This document shows, piece after piece, positions 27,801 to 36,759 of a stretch of DNA of 64,000 nucleotides. The position numbers and the translations under genes are program-made. Positions within the stretch are counted from its first letter, which is position 1, and each line of letters opens with the position of its first letter. The stretch is from Heliomicrobium gestii (GTDB lineage Bacteria > Bacillota > Desulfitobacteriia > Heliobacteriales > Heliobacteriaceae). The notes beneath the pieces are model-generated. The model was not told the DNA's origin. It ran no database searches and was given only the letters and a program-made list of their open reading frames with translations. Where the stretch lies: assembly GCF_009877435.1 (NCBI RefSeq), contig NZ_WXEX01000004.1:124001-188000 (forward strand), given 5' to 3'.

Positions 27801-29525
27801 GTGTCCTTGTTGATTCACCCCGACATCCTGCTTTTTTTGACTCAGCGGATGACCATCGTCATCACCATTTCCTTCTTGCTCTCCCGTCAACCGGCCGTCC
27901 GCCGTTTTTTTGCCAACGGGACGACGACCCGCGAGGATGTGTACCGGTTGATCGTCATCTTCGGCGGTCTCTCCATCATCGGCACCTATGCCGCCATCCC
28001 CATCGACGGCGCGTTGGCCAACTCACGGGTCATCGGACCGGTGCTGGCGGGTCTGCTCGGCGGGCCGCTGGCCGGTTTCGGCGCCGGTTTGATCGGCGGT
28101 GTTCACCGCTTCGCCATGGGCGGCTTTACCGCCTTGGCCTGCGCCATCTCGACCATCGCGGAAGGCCTGTTGGCCGGCCTGATTCGTCGCTACCACCCCG
28201 AGGCCTTAAACGGCATGGGCGCGCTGATCACCGGTTTGATGGCGGAAACATTGCAGATGCTGATCATCCTGGCTGTGGCGCGGCCTTTTGAGGACGCCGT
28301 CCTGCTGGTGAGTCACATCGCCCTTCCGATGATCACCGTCAATGCCGTCGGCATCGCCGTCTCGGTGATGCTCATCCAGGATATCCGCGCCCAGGAGGAA
28401 CAAGCGGGCGCGCTGGAAGCCCAAAAATCGCTGCGCATCGCCAACATCACACTGCCCTTGCTTCGCCGGGGCCTCAACGAGTCGTCGGCCCAGGCGGTCG
28501 CCCAGGTTGTCAAAGAGATGACCGACCTCGATGCGGTTGCCTTGACCGACCGGGAAAAGATCCTGGCCCATGTGGGTCTCGGCGCCGACCATCACCTGGC
28601 TGGGCAACCGTTCCTGACGCGGGCCACTGAGGAGGCGCTCCAGACAGGCGGTCCAGTCATCGCTTCCTCGCAGGACGAGATCCAGTGCGCTCACCTGGAC
28701 TGTCCCCTCCATGCGGCCGTGATCGTCCCCCTGGTGAGCAAGGACATGCCCCTGGGGACGCTCAAACTCTACCGGACCAAAGAGGTTGGCATTGTCGATG
28801 AGGAACTGGCCAAAGGTTTGGCCCACCTGTTTTCGACCCAACTGGAAATCGCCGAGTTGGAGCAGCAGGCTCGCCTGGCGGCGACAGCGGAGATTCGCGC
28901 GCTCCAGGCCCAGATCAACCCGCACTTTCTCTTTAACGCCCTCAACACAGTGGCCTCTTACGTGCGCACTCATCCGGAAACGGCGCGCAACCTCTTGATT
29001 CAACTGGGCGATTTTTTCCGCAAAAACCTCCGCGAGCCCTCGCAATTCGTTTCCTTGCGGGAAGAACTGGCTCATATTGAATCCTATCTCGCCCTCGAAC
29101 AAGCCCGCTTTGAAGACCGCTTGCAGGTCATCCATGACATCGACCCGGGCGCATTGTCCTGCCCCATTCCCCCGTTGCTGTTGCAACCGCTGGTGGAAAA
29201 CGCCCTTCGCCATGGCCTCCTCCCGCTGCGCGATGGCGGTTCGGTCACCATCCGAGCCCGCCGCCAGGCCGACGACCACATCGATATCTCTGTAGAAGAT
29301 GACGGTGTGGGCATGACACCGGAAAAGGTGGCTCAACTGTTGGTTCGCAACGGAGCAACCGCTGGCGCCGCATCGGGCGGCATCGGTTTGCGCAACGTCC
29401 ACGAGCGCTTGTGCAGCATCTACGGCCCCGACTACGGACTGCGCATCGAGTCGAAACCCGGCCTGGGCACCATCTGCGCCCTGCGCATCCCCGATAAGGA
29501 CATCTCTCTGTTAATGGCCAGCTAG
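27801..29525 (+). CDS. LytS-type sensor histidine kinase (5TM receptor)
   Basis: A 574-residue membrane sensor. Residues about 1-190 form the 5TM-5TMR_LYT region (segments such as VIGPVLAGLLGGPLAGFGAGLIGGVHR). A GAF-like domain follows (about 215-355). The HisKA-type region has QAQINPHFLFNALNTVASYV with the phosphorylated His, and the ATPase domain has LLLQPLVENALRHGLL and GGIGLRNVHERL. LytS/BtsS/YpdA kinases control LytTR regulators, some of which govern pyruvate transporters. The GTG at 27801 is too close to the ribosome site GGGGGGA; TTG at 27807 or 27810 is the more likely true start. The regulator gene follows at 20 nt. Confidence 0.92.
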   Translation: MSLLIHPDILLFLTQRMTIVITISFLLSRQPAVRRFFANGTTTREDVYRLIVIFGGLSIIGTYAAIPIDGALANSRVIGPVLAGLLGGPLAGFGAGLIGGVHRFAMGGFTALACAISTIAEGLLAGLIRRYHPEALNGMGALITGLMAETLQMLIILAVARPFEDAVLLVSHIALPMITVNAVGIAVSVMLIQDIRAQEEQAGALEAQKSLRIANITLPLLRRGLNESSAQAVAQVVKEMTDLDAVALTDREKILAHVGLGADHHLAGQPFLTRATEEALQTGGPVIASSQDEIQCAHLDCPLHAAVIVPLVSKDMPLGTLKLYRTKEVGIVDEELAKGLAHLFSTQLEIAELEQQARLAATAEIRALQAQINPHFLFNALNTVASYVRTHPETARNLLIQLGDFFRKNLREPSQFVSLREELAHIESYLALEQARFEDRLQVIHDIDPGALSCPIPPLLLQPLVENALRHGLLPLRDGGSVTIRARRQADDHIDISVEDDGVGMTPEKVAQLLVRNGATAGAASGGIGLRNVHERLCSIYGPDYGLRIESKPGLGTICALRIPDKDISLLMAS

Positions 29526-29545
29526 GCCGGTCAGGAGGGAATTCC

Positions 29546-30508
29546 ATGCTCATCCGCGCCTTTATCGTCGATGATGAAGCCCCGTCCCGCCGTGAACTGC
29601 GCTTTTTATTGGAAAAGCTTCCCGACTGTCGTATCGTCGGCGAGGCGTGCGGCGGCGAGGAAGCCCTGGAGATCTTGGCCGATCTCCCTGTGGACGTGCT
29701 CTTTCTCGACATCCAGATGCACGACATCGATGGCCTGTCAGTGGCCCGCAGTCTTTTAGAACAAAACCGGCTGCCCCTTGTCGTCTTCGCCACCGCCTTT
29801 GACGCCTATGCCCTCCAAGCCTTCGAGGTGCGCGCCCTTGATTACATCCTCAAGCCCTTCCACCCCGAGCGCCTAGAAGCGACGTGGCAGCGGGTGCGCG
29901 ATCGTCTGGGACAGCAAACCGGTCTGGAAGCGCACCTCACCGAATTGAAAGCCCTGTTGCTCAGCCGGGAACCCCTCCCTTCAGCCGGCGCCAGGCTGAA
30001 TCCTCTGCAAAATGAACGGCCCGGGCTATCGCCCTTCGACTCGACCGGCGAATCTTTCGGAAAAGCATCAGGGGAGGCGCAAAGGGGACTTTCCCCGGCG
30101 TGGACGGAGGAATCGGACGCCCTGTCGACAGCAGAAACGGGCGGCAGCGGCGGCGTCGCCGGCCAAGAGCGACACCGCCCCTTTGACCGCGTCGCCGCGA
30201 ACAAGGAAGGCAAACTGCTCCTCGTCGATGTGGCGGACATCCTCTACGCCACCGTGGAGGGGCGCAAAGCCTTGATCAAGGTGGACGGCGAATTCCTGGA
30301 ATTGAACCTGACCTTGCAGGAACTGGAGGATCGCCTCGACGCCGATCGCTTCTGCCGAACCCACCGGGCTTTTCTCGTCAACCTGGCGGCCATCCGAGAG
30401 ATCGTTCCCTGGTTCAACGGCGCCTACAACCTGCTTCTCCAGGACAAGAGCGAGGTTCCCGTCAGCCGCCACTACGCGCGGCAATTGAAAGACCTGCTGG
30501 GGCTGTAA
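29546..30508 (+). CDS. LytTR-family response regulator
   Basis: A 320-residue protein. The receiver domain (1-120) has the acidic pair in FIVDDEAPSRRE, the phosphorylated Asp in VDVLFLDIQMHDIDG, and the Lys in YILKPFHPERLE. The LytTR DNA-binding domain is at the C-terminus (about 215-318: DILYATVEGRKALIKV, FCRTHRAFLVNLAAIREI). The linker of about 80 residues between them is unusually long and rich in Gly, Ser and Pro. It is the partner of the upstream kinase, and its probable target is the cstA gene just downstream. ATG start with AGGAGGG. Confidence 0.93.
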   Translation: MLIRAFIVDDEAPSRRELRFLLEKLPDCRIVGEACGGEEALEILADLPVDVLFLDIQMHDIDGLSVARSLLEQNRLPLVVFATAFDAYALQAFEVRALDYILKPFHPERLEATWQRVRDRLGQQTGLEAHLTELKALLLSREPLPSAGARLNPLQNERPGLSPFDSTGESFGKASGEAQRGLSPAWTEESDALSTAETGGSGGVAGQERHRPFDRVAANKEGKLLLVDVADILYATVEGRKALIKVDGEFLELNLTLQELEDRLDADRFCRTHRAFLVNLAAIREIVPWFNGAYNLLLQDKSEVPVSRHYARQLKDLLGL

Positions 30509-30561
30509 CGGCCCTTTCCGCAGAAAGCTGTAGCCATTCCCATTGCCTCTGTCATTCATGC

Positions 30562-30593
30562 AAAAAAGCGTGCATCTGATGCGCGCTTTTTTT
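30562..30593. terminator. Bidirectional terminator after the response regulator gene
   Basis: AAAAAAGCG ... CGCTTTTTTT inverted repeat around GCATCTGATGC. It separates the two-component genes from cstA. Confidence 0.75.
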
Positions 30594-30619
30594 CCTTTCA
30601 TGCAGCTTTTCTGTTCATT

Positions 30620-30661
30620 TGTGATTGCGCTCACTAAACTGATAGGTAACCGGACTTTATC
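30620..30661 (+). promoter_or_regulatory. CRP-like site and putative cstA promoter
   Basis: TGTGA-TTGCGC-TCACT (30620-30635) fits the TGTGA-N6-TCACA site of CRP/FNR-family regulators. It lies about 41 nt before a start point predicted from a -10-like TTTATC (30656-30661), the class II activator position. In E. coli cstA is CRP-activated. Whether a matching regulator exists here is unknown. Confidence 0.45.
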
Positions 30662-30697
30662 ACATCCCTATTTTCGCTTCAAAAGGAGGAAGGTCTC

Positions 30698-32491
30698 ATG
30701 AACGCATTGACACTCATCATCGCCACGGCCTGTATCCTCGTGATCGCCTACCGCTTTTACGGCGGCTTCGTGGCCTCCAAGGTGCTGGCCCTCGACCCGG
30801 CCCGCCAGACGCCGGCCCACGAACTGAACAACGGTTCTGACTATGTGCCCATGAACAAATGGGTCGCCTTCGGCCACCACTTCGCCGCCATCGCCGCCGC
30901 CGGGCCTCTCGTCGGCCCCATCCTGGCGGCCCAGTTCGGATACCTGCCCGGCGTCCTCTGGCTGCTCATCGGCGGTGTTCTCGGCGGCGCCGTCCACGAC
31001 ATGGTCGTTCTCTTCGCCTCTGTCCGCCATAAGGGCAGTTCCCTCTCTGATATCGCCAAGGAAGAGATCGGCCCCATCGCCGGTTTTGCCGTCGGCCTGG
31101 CCATCCTCTTCACCATCACCATCACCATGGCCGGCCTCTCTCTCGTCGTCGTCCACGCCTTGAAGGAAAACCCCTGGGGCACCTTCACCGTGGGCATGAC
31201 CATCCCCATCGCCATGATCATCGGCCTGATCATCAAAGCTCGCCCGGACAAGCTTCGTGAAGCGACTGTCCTCGGCATGGCCCTGATCATCGCCGCTGTC
31301 GCCTTCGGCCCTTATATCAAAGGCACCGCGATCGGCCACTTCTTCACCCTCTCAGAAACAGGCGTCAAACTGGCCCTGCCCATCTACGCCTTCTTCGCCG
31401 CCGCCCTGCCCGTCTGGTTCCTCCTGGCCCCCCGGGATTACCTCTCCTCCTACATGAAGATCGGCACCATCGGCGCATTGGCGCTGGGCATCATCTTCGT
31501 CAACCCGCAACTGCACATGCCGGCCATCACTGACTTTGTCAACGGCGGCGGCCCGATCATCAAAGGTCCCGTCTGGCCCTTCGTCTCCATCACCATCGCC
31601 TGCGGCGCCATCTCCGGCTTCCACGCCATGGTCGGCTCCGGCACGACGCCCAAGATGATCGACAATGAACGGGATATCCAACTGGTCGGTTTCGGCGGCA
31701 TGCTGATGGAGACCTTCGTCGGCATGATGGCCCTCATCGCCGCCTGCGTGCTCATGCCTGGCGACTACTTCGCCATCAACGCCGCCCCGGCGGTCTTCGC
31801 CAAACTGAACATCCCTGTCGTCAACCTGCCGGAACTGTCCCAGATGGTCGGTATGGATCTGGCCGGACGGACCGGCGGCGCCGTCTCCCTGGCTGTCGGC
31901 ATGGCCTACGTCTTCTCCGCCCTCCCCGGCATGAAAGGTCTCATGGCGTACTGGTACAACTTCGCCATCCTCTTTGAAGCCGTCTTCATCCTCACCGCCA
32001 TCGACGCAGGCACCCGCGTGGCCCGTTACATCGTCCAGGACTTCTTCGGCCAGGTCTTCCCGAAACTGAAAGACAACGACTGGACACCAGGCGTTGTCGG
32101 CGTCTCGGTCGTCGTCTGCTTCCTCTGGGGTTACCTGCTCTATGGCGGCGACATCGCCACCGTCTGGCCCCTCTTCGGCGTCTCCAACCAGCTTCTCGCC
32201 TCGCTGGCCCTGGCCATCGGCACCAGCCTGATCCTCCGCAAGACAGGCAAAGTCCTCTACGGCCTGGTCACGGCGATTCCCATGGTCTACCTCTTCGCCT
32301 CCGTTATGACCGCCGGTTACTGGACCATCGTCAACCAGTACCTGCCGGCCAACAACATGATGAACACGGTCCTCTCGTCGATCATGATGGGCCTCTCCGT
32401 TGTCGTCATGGGCGACGCATTGATCAAGTGGTACTCCATCATCAAGGAGCATCCGAAGGCGAGAGCGAAGGAAGCGGCCAAGTCGATGTAA
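30698..32491 (+). CDS. cstA: CstA-family pyruvate/peptide transporter
   Basis: A 597-residue inner-membrane protein with about 16-18 helices of the CstA/BtsT family. Known members take up pyruvate (BtsT, CstA) or peptides. Family motifs are YRFYGGFVASKVLALD near the N-terminus, HELNNGSDYVPMNKWVAFGHHFAAIA, GSGTTPKMIDNE, and DAGTRVARYIVQDFFG. It is about 100 residues shorter than the E. coli proteins, as is common in Firmicutes. The LytS/LytTR pair just upstream is the usual regulator arrangement. ATG start with AAAGGAGGAAGG. Confidence 0.94.
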   Translation: MNALTLIIATACILVIAYRFYGGFVASKVLALDPARQTPAHELNNGSDYVPMNKWVAFGHHFAAIAAAGPLVGPILAAQFGYLPGVLWLLIGGVLGGAVHDMVVLFASVRHKGSSLSDIAKEEIGPIAGFAVGLAILFTITITMAGLSLVVVHALKENPWGTFTVGMTIPIAMIIGLIIKARPDKLREATVLGMALIIAAVAFGPYIKGTAIGHFFTLSETGVKLALPIYAFFAAALPVWFLLAPRDYLSSYMKIGTIGALALGIIFVNPQLHMPAITDFVNGGGPIIKGPVWPFVSITIACGAISGFHAMVGSGTTPKMIDNERDIQLVGFGGMLMETFVGMMALIAACVLMPGDYFAINAAPAVFAKLNIPVVNLPELSQMVGMDLAGRTGGAVSLAVGMAYVFSALPGMKGLMAYWYNFAILFEAVFILTAIDAGTRVARYIVQDFFGQVFPKLKDNDWTPGVVGVSVVVCFLWGYLLYGGDIATVWPLFGVSNQLLASLALAIGTSLILRKTGKVLYGLVTAIPMVYLFASVMTAGYWTIVNQYLPANNMMNTVLSSIMMGLSVVVMGDALIKWYSIIKEHPKARAKEAAKSM

Positions 32492-32512
32492 GGTTGTTTC
32501 CGAAAAAACTGC

Positions 32513-32555
32513 AAAAAAAAGAGCCGCTGATCATGATCAACGGCTCCTTTTTTTT
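32513..32555. terminator. Bidirectional terminator between cstA and the chemosensory operon
   Basis: GAGCCG-CTGATCATGATCAA-CGGCTC stem with A- and T-runs of eight on either side. It ends both convergent transcripts. Confidence 0.85.
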
Positions 32556-32565
32556 ACGACTAGCG

Positions 32566-33042
32566 CTACATCTCCAACCCGATATTGACCTCGATCCTCC
32601 CGAAGGACGTCTCCACCGGCACGGCGATCGTCTCGACAGAACTGATGATGAAGTAGATGTCCTGACCGAAGATGATCGAGGGGGGCGTGATGTCATAGGT
32701 GGCGGTTCCGCCGGAGAGCAACGCCTGCACATTGGCGGTGATGGCGTTGCCGGTGATCATGTTGGCCATCTCGCCGATGGCGCTGCGGGCGATGCTGTCG
32801 ATCTCCTCGACCGGCATGCCGTACATCATGGCTGAGACGATCTTTTTCGCCGTCTCCGACGAGAGCGAATAGGCCACGTTACCTCGCAGGTTGCCGACCA
32901 AGCCGAGCACGGCGGTCACATCCATGTCCACATGCATGGTCTCTTTCTGTTCCGGTGCGCCCCGGCGGATGTCGGTGGCGCCGAACTGGCCCAAGACGTT
33001 TTCCAGGGCGTCCAAAAACGGGACGATATGCTTATCTTGCAT
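32566..33042 (-). CDS. cheX: CheX-type protein, copy 1 (last gene of chemosensory operon)
   Basis: A 158-residue cytoplasmic protein with the CheX/CheC fold. CheX proteins remove phosphate from CheY-P. The central helix IARSAIGEMANMITGNAITANV holds the E-x2-N catalytic pair (Glu and Asn in GEMANMI). The downstream ITPPSIIFGQDIYF is the usual strand region. It differs clearly from copies 2 and 3. ATG start with GGAGGAG. It ends 11 nt before the shared terminator. Confidence 0.85.
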   Translation of the reverse strand: MQDKHIVPFLDALENVLGQFGATDIRRGAPEQKETMHVDMDVTAVLGLVGNLRGNVAYSLSSETAKKIVSAMMYGMPVEEIDSIARSAIGEMANMITGNAITANVQALLSGGTATYDITPPSIIFGQDIYFIISSVETIAVPVETSFGRIEVNIGLEM

Positions 33043-33065
33043 CAGTCGCTCCTCCTATCGGCGCC

Positions 33066-33536
33066 CTAGGCCTTGCTGATGGCCATGCTGGCCTTCAGTC
33101 TTCCATGCGCGGTTTTAAAGTTGACAGAGATGGACGCGATCTTGGGGATGGCGATGATCACGTCGTTGCCGGCAAAAACGATGGGCGGCGCCAACCGCAG
33201 GCTCAGGCTGTATTCATTGTTCAATTGGGTGATGGCGTTGCCGGAGATGATGTTGTTCATCTCCGAAACAGAAGCCAACACCATGTGATCCTTGACGGAA
33301 TCATATTCGCCGCCGATGAGGGTCTTCGCGACATGCAAGGCCAGGTCGCTGTCGAGATCGAGCAGAAAGCGGCCTTTCACCTTGCCGGCGAAGGTGAGGA
33401 TGGAGGTGACGCCAAGGGAACGGATTTCATCGCTGTCCTGCGCCGGGCCCGATTCGATCTCCACGTCGATGTCCGCCATCTGCCGGAAGATGTTGACGAC
33501 CGCGTCGGAAAAGGGTTTGGTCATGCGTTGATCCAT
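33066..33536 (-). CDS. cheX: CheX-type protein, copy 2
   Basis: A 156-residue CheX/CheC-fold protein. The helix LASVSEMNNIISGNAITQLN holds the E-x2-N pair (SEMNNII), and LAPPIVFAGNDVIIAI matches the later strands. N-terminal DIDVEIESGPAQDSDEIRSLGV replaces the corresponding part of copy 1. Probably a phosphatase for one of the operon's CheY proteins. ATG at 33536 with GGGGGAAG upstream; the in-frame ATG 12 nt later is possible. It starts 14 nt after the CheY-like gene. Confidence 0.85.
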   Translation of the reverse strand: MDQRMTKPFSDAVVNIFRQMADIDVEIESGPAQDSDEIRSLGVTSILTFAGKVKGRFLLDLDSDLALHVAKTLIGGEYDSVKDHMVLASVSEMNNIISGNAITQLNNEYSLSLRLAPPIVFAGNDVIIAIPKIASISVNFKTAHGRLKASMAISKA

Positions 33537-33550
33537 GGTTCTTCCCCCTT

Positions 33551-33910
33551 TTATACCACCTTGGCGATGGCGCTGATGATTTTATAATCGTCGAAGGGCT
33601 TCTGGAGGAAAATATCGACGCCCAACTCCTTGGCCTGTTTGACGATCTCTTCATCGCCCATGGCGCTGAGCATGATGATGCGCGCCTCGGGGCTCTCCGT
33701 CTTGATGGCTCTCGCCGCTTCAATCCCATCCATAACAGGCATGGTGATGTCCATAAAGACCAGATCGGGGGAAAGCTCCCGATACAGTTCAACGCCCACT
33801 TTGCCGTTCATGGCATCGCCGGCGACTTCATAGCCATGCTTTTCCAGGGTTTTGCGGAGCAGGTTGTGAATCAACGGGGAATCGTCGACAAGCAGGATCT
33901 TTTTAGTCAT
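33551..33910 (-). CDS. cheY: CheY-like single-domain response regulator, copy 1
   Basis: A 119-residue receiver domain with the acidic pair in LLVDDSPLIH, the phosphorylated Asp in DLVFMDITMPVMDG, the switch Thr/Ser in IIMLSAMGDEE, and the Lys in IFLQKPFDDYK. It has no output domain, so it acts by binding a partner. I chose the ATG at 33910; its ATGA overlaps the stop of the third CheX gene, so translation is coupled. Confidence 0.92.
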   Translation of the reverse strand: MTKKILLVDDSPLIHNLLRKTLEKHGYEVAGDAMNGKVGVELYRELSPDLVFMDITMPVMDGIEAARAIKTESPEARIIMLSAMGDEEIVKQAKELGVDIFLQKPFDDYKIISAIAKVV

Positions 33911-34392
33911 GGTTCTCCCTCCAAATATGCGATTTCCAGGATGAGGTTCACGTCGCCGGCGAAGACACGCAGGCACCGGTCAGCTGCCTTGTTTTTATAT
34001 AAGGTATATCGGTTCTGCCCCACCATGACGAAGGGTAGGGTGATCCGGTAGTGTTCATCTGTTCCCACGAGACCGGACTTGCCGCTCCCAGCGATAATGT
34101 TGATCAGTTCGGCCACCCCGTCGGCCAAGTCCTCTTCGGACAACTCCTCCGGCGCAAGACCGGTCATCTGGGAGACGGTGAGTGTTGCCGCTTCGCGCGA
34201 CAGTCCAATGGCGACCATGGCCGTTCGTCGTCCGATGATCATCATGGCGCCGGTAAAATCGCAGGCGGGGCGCTCTCCGGTGGGACAGGCCGCTGCTTCC
34301 ACCGCCAGTCCCGCCATCGTATGTAGCACTTCCATAACGGCGCCGGTCAGGGAATCGCGCAGGCTGTTTATAGCTCTCCCCTCCCCAGGCAC
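33907..34392 (-). CDS. CheX-like protein, copy 3 (divergent)
   Basis: A 161-residue protein with the CheX/CheC-like pattern but more divergent than copies 1 and 2. GERPACDFTGAMMIIGRRTAMVAIGLSREAA forms the first strands, and EEDLADGVAELINIIAGSGKSGL forms the helix with E-x2-N (AELINII). The GTG at 34392 starts inside the previous CheY gene and lacks a good ribosome site. A strong GGGGAGGGG is followed only by non-standard codons, so the start is uncertain by up to about 20 residues. Confidence 0.7.
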   Translation of the reverse strand: MPGEGRAINSLRDSLTGAVMEVLHTMAGLAVEAAACPTGERPACDFTGAMMIIGRRTAMVAIGLSREAATLTVSQMTGLAPEELSEEDLADGVAELINIIAGSGKSGLVGTDEHYRITLPFVMVGQNRYTLYKNKAADRCLRVFAGDVNLILEIAYLEGEP

Positions 34393-34745
34393 TCGATGAT
34401 TTTCTTCAGCAGCTCTTCCATCGTAAACGGTTTGACCAGGTAGTGAATGGCGCCGGCCCGGATGGCGCGGACAATGTTTTCCCGCTCTCCCTCGGTGGTC
34501 ACCATCATCACGGGGATGTGCTTATATCGGGGATGATGCTTGATGGTCTGAAGAAACTCCCAGCCATTCATCCCTGGCATGTTCCAATCCAACAGGATCA
34601 GATCCATGTCGGGATGCGCTTCGAGAATCGCCAGCGCTTCCGCTCCTTCCGACGCTTCCAAGAGGTCGCAGTCGAGCACCTCGGCGGCGCCGCGGATGAT
34701 TTTCCGGATAATCGCGGAGTCATCGACTGATAAGAATTTCATCAT
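34368..34745 (-). CDS. cheY: CheY-like single-domain response regulator, copy 2
   Basis: A 125-residue receiver domain close to classic CheY. It has FLSVDDSAIIRKIIRG, the phosphorylated Asp in MDLILLDWNMPGMNGWEFL, Thr in MMVTTEGERENI, and Lys in YLVKPFTMEELL. The NMPGMNG and the aromatic/'A.A..Y' region (AIRAGAIHYLVKPF) are typical of motor- or effector-binding CheY. Its ATGA overlaps the cheR stop, so the two are coupled. Confidence 0.93.
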   Translation of the reverse strand: MMKFLSVDDSAIIRKIIRGAAEVLDCDLLEASEGAEALAILEAHPDMDLILLDWNMPGMNGWEFLQTIKHHPRYKHIPVMMVTTEGERENIVRAIRAGAIHYLVKPFTMEELLKKIIECLGRGEL

Positions 34746-35596
34746 GGCTCCCTCTTGACGAGATAGTAAATTCCACCTTGATGCTCATGTCGTTGGTAGT
34801 GCTCGCCATAGCCGGTGAAAATCTCGGAACCGCCCAGGAAGAGCGCCCCGCCGGTGCGCAACTGATCGGCCATCCGCCGGAAGATGTCACGCTTCAATGG
34901 CTCGGAAAAGTAAATGGCGACGTAACGGCAAAAGATGACGTCAAAGCACCCCAGCCCTTGATAGGCATCCTGCAGGTTAAACCGTTCAAATCGGACAGCC
35001 CTGCGGATCCGGTCGTCGATCGACCAGACACGCCCCTCTTTTTGAAAGTAACGCTCCTTATGGCCGGCATCAAGGCCGCGCAGGATGGAGATGCTGTCGT
35101 ATTTGCCGGCCCGGGCCACCTGCAATACGGCCGGAGAGATATCGGTGGCGACGATCTCGAATTGATCGAGGGTGATACCGGCGATGGCCTTGTCCTTGAG
35201 GTACCGATCAATGCACATGGCCGTCGAGTAAGCTTCCTGCCCTGTTGAGGCGGCGGCGCTCCAGAGACGGATGCGCAAGCGCTTCCCTGTGCGCAATTCC
35301 TGAATAAAGCGGGGCATGAAGATCTCTTCAAGAATGCGCCAGGGCGTCTTGTCGCGAAACCACATGGTCTCATTCGTCGTGATCGCGTCGATCACCTTTT
35401 CGGTCATGGAACGATCACGGCTTTTGTAAAGGAAATGGTAAAACTCTTCAAAGTCCCGTGCGCCCGATTCAGCCAGCAGTTTGCCCAACCGGCCTTCGAT
35501 CAGGTAGGCTTTGTCATCATCGATGTGGATGCCGCACTCCCGCTCAATATACTGCTGCATTGAGCGAAAGCCTTTCCTATCCTGCAACATGCTCAT
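34742..35596 (-). CDS. cheR: Chemoreceptor methyltransferase CheR
   Basis: A 284-residue protein that methylates glutamates of chemoreceptors using SAM. The N-terminal helical domain (1-80) is followed by the methyltransferase domain with TTNETMWFRDKTPWRILEE, RIRLWSAAASTGQEAYS (SAM site), IVATDISPAVLQ, and FDVIFCRYVAIYFSEPLK. The C-terminal GGALFLGGSEIFTGY is standard. ATG start with GGGGGGAG. Confidence 0.95.
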   Translation of the reverse strand: MSMLQDRKGFRSMQQYIERECGIHIDDDKAYLIEGRLGKLLAESGARDFEEFYHFLYKSRDRSMTEKVIDAITTNETMWFRDKTPWRILEEIFMPRFIQELRTGKRLRIRLWSAAASTGQEAYSTAMCIDRYLKDKAIAGITLDQFEIVATDISPAVLQVARAGKYDSISILRGLDAGHKERYFQKEGRVWSIDDRIRRAVRFERFNLQDAYQGLGCFDVIFCRYVAIYFSEPLKRDIFRRMADQLRTGGALFLGGSEIFTGYGEHYQRHEHQGGIYYLVKREP

Positions 35597-35599
35597 GGG

Positions 35600-36742
35600 C
35601 TAGACTCCCCCCGAAACGATGCGAACGACGCGGGCGGAGATATCGGGCAGGTCAACCACTTCATCGGCCAGTCCCGCTTCCGCAACGCTGCGCGGCATGC
35701 CGTAGACAACACAGGTTTTTTCGCTCTGGACAAGACAGTAGCAGTCACAGTGCTTTTTCAGTTCCGCCACGCCGCCCATGCCGTCGCTTCCCATCCCCGT
35801 CAGCACAATCGCCAAGACACGTTGCCGCGCCCATTCGCGGGCCAAGGAGGCGAAGAGAACATCGGCGGCAGGACGGACGCCGTGAACGGGCGGTCCCTTA
35901 TCCAATCGGATCACTTTTTCCTTCCCCTGGGAGGCGACAGCCATATGGCACCCGCCGGGCGCGATCAGGATCCGGCCCGGCGCGATCGCCTCCCCCTCCC
36001 GTGCTTCTGCCACCGGGATGGCGCATTTCCGGCTCAGCGTGTGGGCCAGGATGCGAGTAAAATCGGCCGGCATGTGCTGGACCACCAGGATCGGCTTGGC
36101 GAAGGAAGGCGGCAACGGGAAAAGAACTTGCTCCAATGCCACCGGGCCGCCCGTGGAGGAGGCGATGACCACCAGATCGACGCCGGTCAACCGCTTCCGT
36201 TTCGACGGCTGGGCGATCCCTGTTTCCTCTTCCGGAGGAAGGGGGGCTTTTCGTTGCGCCCAAAGCTGGGCAGGGGGTTGCGGCGGCGCTTGCGGCCTCG
36301 TTGAAACCGGCGGCGCCGGCGCCCGTGAACTCATCACCAGTTTCCCCATGTGAATCTGGGTGAACAGGGCCTGCAGTTGAGACTTGAGCCGCTCCGTGCT
36401 CTTCTCGGCATCTGTCTCAGGCGGTTTCGCGACGACATCGAGCACGCCGGCGCCGGAATCCTGCGTCGTCGCCAAATCGGAACCGTCACCGCCGATCATG
36501 ATGACGGGCAGTTGGGGGTACTCCCTGCGGATCCGCGCCAACGTGGCCGGGCCGTCCAATTCCGGCATCGATTCGTCCAGGAGCACCACATCAATCCAGT
36601 GCTGTTTCAACCGTTCCAGGGCAAGCAGACCGTTGGAGGCTGTGCATTCGACAGTGGCCAAGCCGGTGCTCTCGACTGCAAGGGCGAGCATCTTGCGGTA
36701 CACCAGGGTGTCTTCAGCGATGAGAACCTTCAGCTTTTCCAA
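35600..36742 (-). CDS. cheB: Chemoreceptor methylesterase/deamidase CheB
   Basis: A 380-residue protein with an N-terminal receiver domain (VLIAEDTLVYRKML, phosphorylated Asp in DVVLLDESMPELDGP). A Pro/Ala-rich linker (about 130-185) joins it to the methylesterase domain: VVIASSTGGPVALEQVL with the catalytic Ser, QHMPADFTRILAHTL with the catalytic His, and IVLTGMGSDGMGG with the catalytic Asp. The receiver usually switches on the esterase when phosphorylated by CheA. I chose the TTG at 36742, with AAAGGAG 6 nt upstream; the frame extends to 36763. Confidence 0.94.
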   Translation of the reverse strand: MEKLKVLIAEDTLVYRKMLALAVESTGLATVECTASNGLLALERLKQHWIDVVLLDESMPELDGPATLARIRREYPQLPVIMIGGDGSDLATTQDSGAGVLDVVAKPPETDAEKSTERLKSQLQALFTQIHMGKLVMSSRAPAPPVSTRPQAPPQPPAQLWAQRKAPLPPEEETGIAQPSKRKRLTGVDLVVIASSTGGPVALEQVLFPLPPSFAKPILVVQHMPADFTRILAHTLSRKCAIPVAEAREGEAIAPGRILIAPGGCHMAVASQGKEKVIRLDKGPPVHGVRPAADVLFASLAREWARQRVLAIVLTGMGSDGMGGVAELKKHCDCYCLVQSEKTCVVYGMPRSVAEAGLADEVVDLPDISARVVRIVSGGV

Positions 36743-36759
36743 AGGGCGCTCCTTTATGT

